From: Eopsaltria australis
Taxonomy: Eukaryota > Chordata > Aves > Passeriformes > Petroicidae
Assembly (NCBI GenBank): GCA_034509425.1
Contig: JAVTVJ010000858.1
Span: forward strand, 1 to 64,000
DNA: 64,000 nt
Direction of reading: 5' to 3'
The notes beneath the pieces are model-generated. The model did not search any database, was not told where the DNA came from, and was given only the letters and a program-made list of their open reading frames with translations. Numbering within the stretch: position 1 is the stretch's first letter; each line of letters starts with the position of its first letter. Positions 28,201 through 38,915 of this stretch are shown here, in pieces. The position numbers and the translations under genes are program-made.

Positions 28201-31200
28201 TTCATCTGTCAGGGAGATTTCTTTTGGAAATGCCAGCAGGGTCAGACAGAAAGTGAGAGCAATGGCTCAGCAAGGAGACAACTCTCGGGGCAATTCCAAA
28301 GCCTGGAACTGAATAGATATGTCTGTGTACGTGCAAGCAGGTAGATATGGTGTGTCAGTGGCAGCAGCTGTCCTTTCTTTCAGAACAATATTTCCTACTG
28401 ACATTTTTATCTTTCAGTAGGGAATTTTTGTTTTTGTTTGAAAAACACAGGTTGGAAATAAATGTATTTACTTTACATTACATTTTTGGTTTTAAACACT
28501 TTACCATGGGTAAGCTAGTAAAATAATCATGGCTAACTAAATAAAGTAATCCCAAAGGTCAATAAATTGTCCATAACCATGGCTAATAATTATCTATAAT
28601 CAAAGCTGTGCGTAGGAGCATCTCTAATGTCATGGGACTTGTGGGAGTCTGGCACATTGTTTAGGGATCCTTTACAAAGAGTCTGTGTAGAAATTGTGAC
28701 CAAGGATTATTAAAAGCTGCCCGTTTCACATCCTGCCTCCTCCCTAAATAAGAAGCATCTGGATCTGTAATTCCAGCATCTTCTGCAGGGGTGCATCACC
28801 ACTTCCATGTGTGCGTGAGACTCTTGTGTCTTGAAACTGCAGAAGCTGCTCTTCTAGGTGAGGTTTTCTGGACAGCTTTGCCATTGTCCATAAGCAAAAT
28901 CAAATCAGTCTGAATTGTTAGGAACATTTTTGTCACTGTTCCCAGTTTGCAGGAATCCTGCACATTCCCTCCCTGCAAGAGGAATAATTGTCTTGTCTTT
29001 TGAGGGCAGCCTTTCATTACATAGGAGCTAAGGTATGTATGTGAGTTCTCCCTAAGATGTAATTCCCTCTTTCTACTCAGAACGTGCAGCAGTCATGCTG
29101 GTGTTGAAGAACACAAACAATGCCATCACTCAAAGTGAAAAATTAAGGCTTCTGTGGACTGTCCAGGCAGTGAATGTACCCAGTGTTACTTGCTTATTCT
29201 TCAAAATCATGCAGTGTTCATGCATGTTTAGCTTCTCACACACTATTCATGCATGAATGCGTGTACTCTGCTGCTGATGCTTTTAAGCCCTGGAGACCAT
29301 GGCTGAGTAACAGCTTTCTGCCTTGTTATAAACACCCAGGTTTTGCTGGTCCCATTGAATACCCTGACTCTTTGTGGGCACCAAAGCAGCAAAATCCACA
29401 TAGTGCTGGGCCCCAGCAGGCTGTGGGGAGAGTGCTATGAGACACCAGCAGGCTCTTCCAGTGATGTGGTTGCAGGGATATTTCAAAAAGCCCTTGAGTT
29501 TACAGAGTTGGACTGCTTTATACAAGAAACAGCGGGCCTGTAATTCATTCTTTTATAATATTAATGACATTACACAATCTTTTCCCAGATGATGTGAACA
29601 GAGATTGCTTTTTCTTCCACCACATTTAGATTTACACAAAAGAATAAACTTTGGAAGGCACTACATATAGCAATTCATAGCGTGCCCCTGCAGAGGCTCT
29701 AATGCATAGTATAAATGTCTCCCTTCTGTGTATGCATTTCTCATCTGTACAGGACTGTACAGATTTTATACAGGCTTTTACAGAACCCCCATCAGTGTAG
29801 TATCTGAAGGGTTTCCATGGTACTTCAATGAGGTATGGGTCATTCTGTAGTGTGTCACCAGAGAGGAAAATGTAGTTGCAGAAGAGCATTTTACTTTGTT
29901 TAGATTTGAACCGTTTTGAGTTTTGGGTTCTATTAAGGGCTACAGTTCTGGTGGCCTTAATAAAATGTTGTGAAACTGAGGCTGAGTTGCATGTGATGAT
30001 GGGAATGAACCTCTTGCAGAGACAGCAAGAATTAAAGCACCACTCATTGATGCCTCCCAGCACCAGCACCATGAAAAACAAAGCAAACTCCAGACTGAAC
30101 TTTGCCTGCCTGCAGATGTGCAAATAGAAATCAACCCTTCCTGAGCTATCTAATATAGTCTCCCACTACCCCTGTCTGTCACTTCTTGTTTTCCTATTCA
30201 CATGTCTGCCAAGCCCACTTCTGCATGTCATCTTGCCTGTTGTCCAGGCTGAGGGACTGCTCCAGAGACCCTGGTGGCTTACCACTGTCCTCCCGCTTCC
30301 AGCCTGACACTATTCTTTGCAGTTTGCACCTTTTTCTGTAGTGCCAAACACACACCTCTTAGCCTTAAAAATTCTTCTTTGTGTTGTTTAGTTTATTCCT
30401 ACTCTATTTCAAGATAAAAATCCCATGGTTTCCAACGTCTAACTGCTCCAGGGTGTTTCATGCCCTCACAGGGACCAGCCACCCATTTTGATGTGTGCCT
30501 ACTCTAATCCACATTAATTTGTACTGCAGACAAATTGCTTTTGTTGTAAGCCATTACATTTAAATTCAGATTTTGTTAGCAACAGTTTTTCCTATTTTGT
30601 AATAATGTTGTTTAATGTTTGCCCCTAGATGAGGTAAGACCATAACACAATGGATGTGAGCTCCAACCACACTTCTGAGAGTGGTCACACTCACCCTCTC
30701 CCCACCCTCGGAAATATTTCATTATCCTTTACACAGTGGTGTTTCAGGAAAGCCCACAGCTGGTGGCTTGGGCACTCTGGCAGGTGTGCTCACACCCTCT
30801 AGCTGAAGTTTCCAAGTGCTATGGGGATCTGGGCAGGCCCTTGGGGTCCACAGGGTCTTTACTGCTGACAGCAGAGACACAGAGAGCTGATGATAAATGC
30901 AGCAGGTGAGGAGGGGGAATCACAGGGTTTAAGCTGGTGACTGCATCCTGGAGTGGCAACAGGGAAGTTTTAGGGCTCCAGTGATACAGTGTGCCTTGAG
31001 CTGTTCCTGGGGCTCGTGGACACCAGGCCAGCCACAGTGACCTGGGCATCATCACCCACCTCTTCTGCAAAATGACAGAGTGCAGGGTGCTCAGCCTGTG
31101 GCTCTGGACATGGAATGGACAATCTCTGGTTGAGAGGCATGAACGCTAGGGCAAGGATTTTTGTTGCACCATTGCCGTCAGGAGGGGGAATATCACTGAA

Positions 31201-31957
31201 ACAGGATGAGCAAGCAGTTTTATGTTACCTGGAATATTTTTGTAGAAACCATGGAAACAGACTTCCTCAAAATTAACAGCAGCTTTGCTGTCTGGGAGCT
31301 CATTCTGCACCTGCTTAAGCTGTTACTGGTTGTTAATCCTTTTCCTCAGGTAAGGCTGCCTGAACAGGTGAAGCCAAGCATCTGAGTACTTGTCTGAGTT
31401 TGGTCATTCCACCACTATGGCTTCGGAGGAACAGCAATTTTGTCAGTGAAATCTCTGTGTATACTATGAGTCTGTGTGTAATTTCCAACCAGATAATTTT
31501 AATTTATTCAAGTATAAAAGCTCTCACAGTTTGCTGTTTGTCCTGCATTGTTCTTGTACATGGACAAATCACTCTTCAGTGCTGTGTCAGAAACAATTAT
31601 TTATGGCCTGGTGAAGGTCTCATTTTTCATTATGTTTTATCATTCTGCTTCATACTAATTACAAAGTGGAACTGTTTATTTACACAAGCCACAGGGGCTC
31701 AGCAGTACTGCTAGGTACTCTGCATGGCAATGTGAAATGCAAAGAAGAGAGTTGCTCTCTGAGTGGGCTCGTTTTCCCCATGCACAGGGCTGCCAGCATT
31801 ATGGATGCATGGCAGAACTCACTCTTCACTTGTTCTGCCAACTTGTGTGTATTAGTGCTATTTAATATTCACTGTGAGGACAGTATGTTGGAGGACTTCT
31901 AGGGTTAGTTTAGTCTCAGAGCTGTTTTATTTGATGAGGTCTGTTTTTTGTTGGGTC
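25246..31957. other. Non-coding stretch with one unassigned ORF
   Basis: No recognised repeats. Opposed T-rich and A-rich runs occur at about 27,986-28,038. An ORF of 163 codons on the minus strand (29,632-30,123) is described separately. The rest contains only short overlapping ORFs. Confidence 0.5.
29632..30123 (-). other. Unrecognised 163-codon ORF, doubtful gene
   Basis: I do not recognise this ORF. Its first 30 or so residues include a hydrophobic stretch (FALFFMVLVLGG) after a basic start, resembling a signal peptide or membrane anchor. The remainder has many cysteines spread over its length and basic patches. It has no start-context support, no visible promoter and no family motif. 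In 64 kb of AT-leaning DNA an ORF of this length can arise by chance, so it is listed as a possibility only. A spliced exon or an old pseudogene would be alternatives. Confidence 0.15.
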
Positions 31958-31978
31958 TTTTTTTTTTTTTTTTTTTTT
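31958..31978. repeat. Poly(T) run of 21
   Basis: Uninterrupted run of T. It could be the reverse view of a poly(A) tail from a minus-strand retrocopy, but the sequence to its right shows no recognisable gene or SINE body. Confidence 0.9.
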
Positions 31979-33164
31979 GATGGGTTTGGTAAATAGCATC
32001 TTATCAGAAGCTCTTTCAAGAGCTCCTCTTGTTGTGCCCCGGGGCTATTTTGTACCTTGTGGGCTGTGGCAGAGCATATGCTGCTGCATGGTGCTGCCAG
32101 GCAGATGTGTGGGGGGAGCTGGGCAGTGCTGTGACAGCTCCTGTGTTTGTCACCCAGCTCACACAGCAGGACCAAGTGCAAGGGGAAGCCACCGGGTAAG
32201 AGGCTATGGTGCTTACTCCTTACTTTGCTGCAACTTCCCAGGCAGCTGATCTGCTCTGCTAGCCTGAGGGTGAATAACAGTAATTGTCATATTATCACAC
32301 TTTTTCCAGAGATTTCTGAACTGTACCATCATAATCAAATGGCAGAATAATTAATTAAAAAAATTGAAGCATTGAAGGCCTTTACTTCTTGAGGAATTTT
32401 TTATTAACATGAATCACTGAACACTGTTATTAAAATAAAAACCATTGTCCTAGTTGCTGCAAACAAAGCCAATGTTTTATGGTGGAAGTTCTTTTAGCTG
32501 CAGCTGCATAGAGCTTGGTGCTTTTTATTGAGTCAGAGAGAGAAAGAATTTGAACAATACATTAGAGCAAAAGGAAAATCTCATAATTTTGTGGCTTGAT
32601 ATGGTGATCCATCTGTAATTCAATATCAGTCATATATCAGATGGTAATAAAATCACTGTGAGACAAGGTACAAATCTGATGGCTGTTTTTTAAAAAATGA
32701 ATGGAGGCCTTTTCAGCCTTTTTTAAGGGGCTCTCCCCATTAAGATTACAGAAATTGCTTTTACTTGATCCAATTTCACATTACTAGAAAACGTAAATTT
32801 CATGCTACATTTCATTTTCAGATGTAAGATATAAAATCATGAGCTACAAAAGTTGCGTACTGCTCCTATCCTTTGTCTCATAATAAAACAAATAAACAAA
32901 CAAAAAGCATGGAGAAAAACAGAGTTTCCTGAGGAAAACAGCCCTACCACATATGGATTAAATCAGGATCCTGTGTACTTTCCTATATAATATGGTATGG
33001 CTTAATTTATTTTAGGGGCAGTGATTTGCACAGTGGAAGGTCAGGAGCTCCTACGCCCTGCCTCAGTTCCTGCCTATGATTCTCACTGACTGCATGGCCT
33101 GTCATTCACTCCTCTGGTCAGCTGACTAATCAATATAAACGCTGGAAGACAACTTTAGGTACTT
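31979..33164. other. Non-coding stretch
   Basis: No genes or recognised repeats. The part 32,500-32,850 is AT-rich and non-repetitive and might be a conserved non-coding element; this is untested. Confidence 0.5.
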
Positions 33165-33475
33165 AGTCTGACCCATATGCCTCATGCTATAAAGCTTCAC
33201 CCTGACTCATTGATCTGTGTATGATTTCTCTTCCAGAAAAATGCCCAGTCTTGATTTAGAGAGACCAAGTGACGGCTGAACATGAGTGTCTCTTGGTGCT
33301 TTGTTCCAGCTGTCAGCATCCTCACCTGCCAGGCTTGGTGTCCTCATCTCTCTAAGGTGGAGATGTCTGCCAACCATTCTTGTTTTACTCTTGTCTGTAG
33401 CAGGGATGGCTCATGTTTACCAATAGTTGTATTTCAGCAAACAGAGCCCTTATGCACCTTCTGAGTCCTGTAGTT
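33165..33475 (+). mobile_element. Possible ancient CR1-like LINE fragment
   Basis: The words TCTCTTCCAGAAAAATGCCC, CCAGTCTTGATTTAGAGAG and TTTGTTCCAGCTGTCAGCAT follow, with many changes, the order of an old amniote CR1/L3-like 3' region. Divergence is high, so family and strand are tentative. Confidence 0.35.
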
Positions 33476-33822
33476 CTACGAAACCCTACATTGCTTAATC
33501 CAACCCAAAAATACATAGAAATTTTAAAATTATACTATTAATATATTATGCTAAGACAATCTAGCTGCAATTAGAAGTTTGCTCCTTATTTTTGGCTGAA
33601 GATTAAACCTCAGAAGCAGATCTATCACCTAGTAAAGGACAAATCAGATAACTGACCTTTTATTTGAAAGTCTTGAGACAGTACTTTGCAGGAAAAACAT
33701 AATCTGAGAATTTTCAAACAACACAGAAGAAAATTCACTACCAGAGAGATTAACATGTTGATACACTGATGAAATACCACAGAACCTGACCATGTCAGAT
33801 CAAACCCAGCTGCATTTCTTCA
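33476..33822. other. Non-coding spacer before the LTR cluster
   Basis: AT-rich and unremarkable. No feature seen. Confidence 0.5.
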
Positions 33823-34875
33823 TGTATTGGTTTTGCACAGCCTCGTTTGATGGGGTGGGGGGGAAGGTGGTGGAGCACAGAGGTGGCTTCTGTGACAAGT
33901 TGCCAGAAACTTCCCCCACGTCCAGCAGAGCCAATCCCTGGTGGCTCCAAAGATGGACGTGCCACTGGCCAAGGCTGGGCCAATTAGAAATGGTGGTAAC
34001 GCCTCTGTGGGAATATATTCAAGAAATCAAAACAGAAGTTGCTCAGTTTCAATTCCAGCCAGAGCAGAGCAGGGTGAGAATATGTGAGGAGAACAGCCCT
34101 GCAGACACCAAGGTCAGTGAGGAAGGACAGTCAGGAGCTGCTCCAGGTGCCGGAGCTGAGATTCCCCTGCAGCCCCTGGTGCAGCCCATGGTGAGGCAGC
34201 TGTGCCCCTGCAGCTCAGGGGAGTTCACAGGGATGCAGAGATCCACCTGCAGCCCCTGGAGGAGCCCATGCCAGAGCAGGTGGTGCCTGAGAGGAGCCTG
34301 TGAGCCTGTGGGAGACCTGTGGGAAGAGGGCCCTGCTCCCAGGCTGGAGCAGCCTGTCCTTGAAGGGCTGCACCCCACACAAGAGAGACCCAGGGCTGCA
34401 GCAGCTTGAGGGGGACTGGTGCCTGTGGGACGGACTCACACTGCAGCAATTTGCAGGGAGCTGTTGTTTGTGGGAGGGACTCAGGTTGGAGAAGCTCATG
34501 GGAGGGACCCTACAGTGCAGCAGGACAACTCCTCTTCTTCAGCATCAAGAGAAGCCCTGGGTGAACTGACCACAACCCCATTCCCTGTCTCCTTGAACTG
34601 CTGGAGTAAGAGGTAGAGCTGGGAAGCAGGGAATGGGGTGGGAAAGGTGTTTCTAAGGGGTCACTTCTCATTATCCTGCTCTGGTTTTTATTGGTAATAA
34701 ATTCACTTCATATCTCTAAGTTGAGCCTGTTTTGCCTCTGATTGTATTTGAGGAGTGATCTCTCCTGGTCATTATCTCAACCCATGAATCCTTTGTTAAA
34801 TTTTCTCTTCCCTGTCCAGCTGCAGAGGGGAGTGAGAGGGTGGCTTTGGTGGGGGCCTGGCATCTGCCCAGGCAT
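33823..34875 (+). mobile_element. ERV LTR 1 (probably ERVL-type), forward
   Basis: Begins TGTATTGGTTTTGCACAG and runs about 1,050 bp. It has a TATA-like AATATATTC near 34,013 and a tandem-like middle section built on CTGCAGCCC and TGGAGCAG words. A poly(A) signal AATAAA lies at 34,696-34,701, followed by a TCTCTAAGTTGAGCCTGTTT word. It ends near GCCTGGCATCTGCCCAG and lacks the last bases present in LTR 2, so its 3' end is clipped where LTR 2 begins. A 205-codon ORF (33,792-34,409) lies wholly over this LTR and is an artefact of its GC-rich repeats. Confidence 0.8.
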
Positions 34876-35681
34876 TGTGGTTTGACACTGGCCAAACGCC
34901 AGGCACCCACAAAAGCTGCACACTCACCCTCCCCTGTTACAGCTGGGCAGAGGAAAGAAAATTTAATGAAGAGTTTGTGAGTTGAGATAAGGCCCTGGAG
35001 AAAATACTCCAAGGGCAAAACAGGATCGACTTAAGAGATATTAAGTGAATTTATTGCTAACAAAACCAGAGCAGAATAACGGGAAGTAAAATAAGCCCTT
35101 CAAAACCACCTTTTTCCACCCCACACCCTCCTTCCATCTCACCAACAGTACAGGGAGACAAGTGGGGGTTTTGGTCAGTTTGTCATCCAAGGTTTTCTTC
35201 CATTCACAGCCTCCTCCAGGCATCCACCCGCTCTGGCATGGGCACATCCTCCATGGGCTGTAGGTGAGTCTTTGCATTCCCAAGGGTCTCCAAGGGTTGC
35301 ATGGGCACAGCTCTTTCACTGTGGTCATCATCATGGCCTGCAGAGGAATCCCAGCTCTGGTGCCCTGAGCATCTCCTCTTCCTCCTCCTCCACTGACCTT
35401 GGTGTTTCGATGTTGTTCTCCTCACATAGCTGTTCTCAGCTTCTCCTCTTCTCTGGCTTCTAAAATTAAAACTGCCCCACCTACCTTTGTTTTGATTTCT
35501 TCTTAAATATGTTATCACAGAGGTGTAACCACTATCTCTAATTGGCCCAGACTTGGCCAGTGGCACATCCATCTTCAGAGCCACCAGGGACTGGCTCTGC
35601 TGGACATGGTGGAAGCTCCTCAGAGAAGCCAGCTGTGTGGTCCCCACTCTACCTAAAACCAGCATACCAGGATAACCCACA
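34876..35681 (-). mobile_element. ERV LTR 2, same family, reversed
   Basis: Reading the minus strand, the element starts TGTGGGTTATCC at 35,681 and ends GTCAAACCACA at 34,876, with correct TG...CA ends. The poly(A) signal appears as TTTATT at 35,050-35,055. It carries the same GTCCAGCAGAGCCA and CAAGTCTGGGCCAATTAGAG words as LTR 1 in the opposite direction. Flanking five-base sequences (GGCAT and AAAGT) do not match, so no target-site duplication is evident. It adjoins LTR 1 tail to tail. Confidence 0.8.
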
Positions 35682-36043
35682 AAAGTATTTTTGGTGCAGA
35701 ATGCAGGCAATCATGAGGATTTTGAGATAAGGATACTAACTGGGAGAAGTAACAGGCAAAACAAGTACAGAATAGTGTTAGAATAGAATGATAGTGAATA
35801 GTGTTAGTGAATAGAATGATAATGGGGAAATTTTGTTGTCATTGTGGTGAAGGGTCAAGGGGTGGATTTTGTGTAAATTGCTCATTTTTGTTCTGTGTTG
35901 TGATGTTATTTTGGTTTTGGTGTCAGGATTTTTTCCTTTAGTTTAGTTTGATTGTTTTTGTTGTTTTAAGTGAAGCTTGTGTGATGAATGTGGATTTTAA
36001 TGATAATTCTTCAATACATGACTCACAGAGGTGAGGGGTGGAA
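35682..36043 (+). mobile_element. ERV internal remnant with polypurine tract
   Basis: About 360 bp separate LTR 2 from LTR 3. The left end has a TGGTGCAGAATGCAGG word that weakly resembles a retroviral primer-binding site. The right end has a purine-rich AGAGGTGAGGGGTGGAA immediately before LTR 3, in the place of a polypurine tract. No gag, pol or env coding sequence remains. The reading is that LTR 1 and LTR 3 are the two ends of one strongly deleted provirus into which LTR 2 was later placed; this is inference. Confidence 0.45.
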
Positions 36044-36083
36044 TGTACTGGCTTTACATGGCCTGGTTTTGGTAGTGGGGGAG

Positions 36084-36549
36084 CTACAGGGGGTCTCCAG
36101 GATCACCATTCTGTGGGCACTGGAGGGGTTTGATGCTGATGGGGGGGTCTGTGATGGTCTCTGGAGATCCTGGGATTCCCCATTCTGTGGTCACAAGGCT
36201 CCAGAGGAAGTTGCTGATAAAGACCTGTAAGTATTGAGCCTCATCCATGTCTAGAGGCACTGTGATTTTGGGGCTGTAGTGAAAGGCTGGCAGATGGGTG
36301 TCATCCTCATGCTCCTCTTCCCATTCCCACGTCTCCTGCAGCTCTGGCAGCTCTGCCAGCTCCATCCACCTTGGCTTTGACCTCATACAGACCCTCAGTG
36401 ATGCCCTGGGCCTTTCCCTGTATCTCCAGCTGCCACATTTCGATCTGCTCCAGGCTCTCGAGGCCACAGCCCAGCAGTTCCTCAGCGCTGGCTGATCTTA
36501 GCACTTGGAGCAGATCCCAGATGAGCTCTTCCAGCTCCCCTATCCTCAT
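36084..36549 (-). other. Unrecognised minus-strand ORFs in the LTR 3 insert
   Basis: Two overlapping minus-strand frames cover this insert: 36,549-36,307 (80 codons) and 36,467-36,084 (127 codons). I do not recognise either. The first looks like a helix-forming, coiled-coil-prone protein with leucines at heptad-like spacing (starting MRIGELEELIWDLLQVLR). The second has an acidic patch (WEWEEEHEDD) followed by a folded-looking segment (EAQYLQVFISNFLWSL). The protein-like composition passes from the first frame to the second near 36,300-36,350, suggesting one reading frame broken by a frameshift. It may be captured host coding sequence or part of another element. No start context or promoter supports expression. 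Confidence 0.3.
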
Positions 36550-36550
36550 T

Positions 36551-36720
36551 CCAGCACTGATCCAGATGACAAGATGTCGATTGTGGTTCCAGTGCTGATC
36601 CAGCTGATGGGATGTTGATCTTGGCTTCAGTGCTGATCCAGCTGCAATGTTGATCCTTGTTCCACTGTTGATCCAACAGATGGGATGATGGTCCTAGTTC
36701 CAGCCCCGATGCAGCTGCGT
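36551..36720. repeat. Minisatellite, about 38-bp unit, five copies
   Basis: Units start at about 36,551, 36,589, 36,627, 36,662 and 36,700. Each begins with a CCAGTGCTGATCCAG-like word and most contain a GATGGGATGTTGATC-like word. Periods are 38, 38, 35 and 38 bases. Copies have diverged, and the array sits inside the foreign segment of LTR 3. Confidence 0.7.
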
Positions 36721-37357
36721 TGGTCTGGGTGATGAGATGTCCAGGGTCCAGGGATGCAGAGATTTGCCTGCAGCCCTTAGAGGAGACACACTCTAAAACA
36801 GGTGGATGCCTGGAGGAGCCTGTGGGAGACCTGTGGAGAGACAGGCCCAGCTCCCAGGCTGGAGCAGCCTGTCGTTGAAGGACTGTACCTGTGGAAGAGA
36901 GACCCAGTGCAGGAGCTTGAGGGATGCTGTTGCCCGTGGGAGAGACTCCTGTTGGAGAAGTTCATGGAGAACAATCTCCTGTGGAAGGGACCCCATGGTG
37001 TAGCAGGAGGGCAACTCCTCTCCCTCAGCAGCAGGAGGAGCCCCGGGTGATGAACTGATCACAACCCCCATTCCCTGTCTCCTTGCACCACTGAAGTAGG
37101 AGATAGAGCTGGGAAGGAGGGAGGGGTGGGGGAAAGGTGTTTCTAAGGACACATTTTACTTCTCATTACTCTGTCTGATTTTGTTAGTAATAAATTCACT
37201 TCATATCTCTAAGTTGAACCTGTTTTGCCTTTGATTGTATTTGAGGAGTGATCTTTCCTGGTCATTATCTCAACCTGTGAACCCTTCATTAAATTTTCTC
37301 TCCCCTGTCCAGCTGCACAGGGCAGTGAGAGTGGCTTTGGTGGGGGCCTGGCATCTG

Positions 37358-38767
37358 GTTAATGGCCTTACAATTCTTCATTGTTTTGTTGTAAGTATAT
37401 TAAAAGTAGGGGGCCAAAAACATTGGAGATCAGCATCCCTGGAGAAAACTCATTCTGACTCAAAAGTAAGCACAGCTGAAAACTCTTGATGTCTTTCTGT
37501 GTTGCCATTGCAACAGGTATATAAATAATCTCTCTCTCAGGCACAACTGTATCTGGCAAATCCTAACTATTCTAACAGCTCTGTGTGGCACACAGGTGAT
37601 TAGTCCTGCCTGACAGTCATGCTGTCAGGCTTCTCTTCTTGTTTCTAAGGCAAAATTATAGTAATTTTTGCTTAGAGGTAACAAACTCAAGAAATGGCCT
37701 TACTGAAAGTTAGATCTGCCGTCTCCCAACAGAAAAGCAGAAGGCTGTTCATGGTCTGCCATATGTTCTCTGTCCATAGCATGGGGGATCAAGAGCACCT
37801 ACACCTCTGTGGAAAGCTGTGCCTGACCCACCATCTGCAAACCTGTAATATCAAGGTGTGTTATAGACCTTAAGTGAGGACTTGAAGATCTTCATGCACA
37901 GAAAGAAAACTTTCTGGATCCTAGTTAGACAGACACTTTTGTTTATGTAGCTCTGCATATTAATGAGTAACCAAGGCACTAACTTTGTTCCCTCCTTCCC
38001 ACCGTGCATCCTCAGGGATGTGAAGCAAGACATTTATGCCATGCTTCTCTAGAGATTACAAATAGTTTTGCATCCTTTCCTTTTGTCAGAAACCCCAGAG
38101 CTTGGAAATTCTAAACCTATGGGCAGAGAGAACTTGATAGAGCTTTCACCCAGACAAGACATAAATAAGCATTAATAGTTCTGTACCAGTGTAAAAGGAT
38201 CCAAATTCATCTTTTAGTCTCACCAGTATTTTGAGCACCTTAAAACAGGCTAGCAAAATAAGTATAGCATTGGGTTCATGTGTTGGTCAGGAAGTTTTCA
38301 GGTAGTCCAGAAACTTTCTCCTTATTTTGTTTCTCCAGAAAAGAAACATCTCTGTTGATCCTTCTTCCTGTCACGTCTAGTACAGATTCTCACAACCCCT
38401 TTTTCCTCTGCCTAAATATGAATGCTGTGAGAAGCCTATGATTGTACAGCACACAGCTAAAGTGTCTCAAAAACAATGATGGCCAAGTTGAGCAACTCAA
38501 TTTCACATCAGAGTTCAAAAATCCTCATCTTCATTGACAAAGTCACTGCCAGAATAATCCTAAACTTTCTGCTTGAGGGACTTCTCTATCATCCAGGAAA
38601 TTTCATGCTCCAGGCAAGGTAATACTTCTGGGACAGGTTCTTGAGATGCACAGGGAATCTTCAGTTGAGTATCCCTGTCGAAGAGAGAGGAGTGGGCTGA
38701 GCATGAGCCTTACTGTGAAGTGTATAGCACATTCTTCTTTAGGACCAGGGATTGGTATTAAAACCAA
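37358..38767. other. Non-coding stretch
   Basis: AT-leaning, with only short ORFs. No repeats or genes recognised. Confidence 0.5.
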
Positions 38768-38843
38768 AGCCAGGGCAGAGGGGTTGGAACTACATCATCT
38801 CTAAGGTTGCTTCCAACCCAAACCTTTCTGTGATTATAACACA
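38768..38843 (+). mobile_element. CR1 LINE 3' terminal fragment
   Basis: The GAGGGGTTGGAACTACATCA word, then GGTTGCTTCCAACCCAAACC and TTCTGTGATT, is the CR1 3' end. About 75 bases remain. The A/C-rich low-complexity tract directly after it may have grown from the element's tail. Confidence 0.8.
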
Positions 38844-38847
38844 TGCA

Positions 38848-38915
38848 AAAAAAACCCCAAACAAACAAACCAAAACAAACCCAAACAAAAACCCCAAAAA
38901 ACAAAACCAAAAGAG
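38848..38915. repeat. A/C-rich low-complexity tract
   Basis: Imperfect AAAC/AAACC units directly downstream of the CR1 3' end. Confidence 0.85.

Larger units (their letters stand above)
36044..37357 (+). mobile_element. ERV LTR 3, forward, with replaced U3 segment
   Basis: Starts TGTACTGGCTTTACATGGCC, matches the family start for about 45 bases, and then leaves it. Family sequence resumes at about 36,743 (GGTCCAGGGATGCAGAGATT). From there it tracks LTR 1 closely, including AATAAA at 37,189-37,194 and the CTCTAAGTTGAACCTGTTTT word, to about 37,357. Compared with LTR 1, the roughly 370 bp that hold the TATA region are missing and about 650 bp of unrelated DNA stands in their place. Confidence 0.75.

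Noticed and set aside
31958..32250. Minus-strand retrocopy with poly(A) tail
   Set aside because: Only the T-run supports it; the adjoining sequence resembles no gene or SINE and no flanking duplication is visible.
33792..34409. 205-codon plus-strand ORF
   Set aside because: Lies almost entirely inside LTR 1; open because of GC-rich LTR internal repeats.
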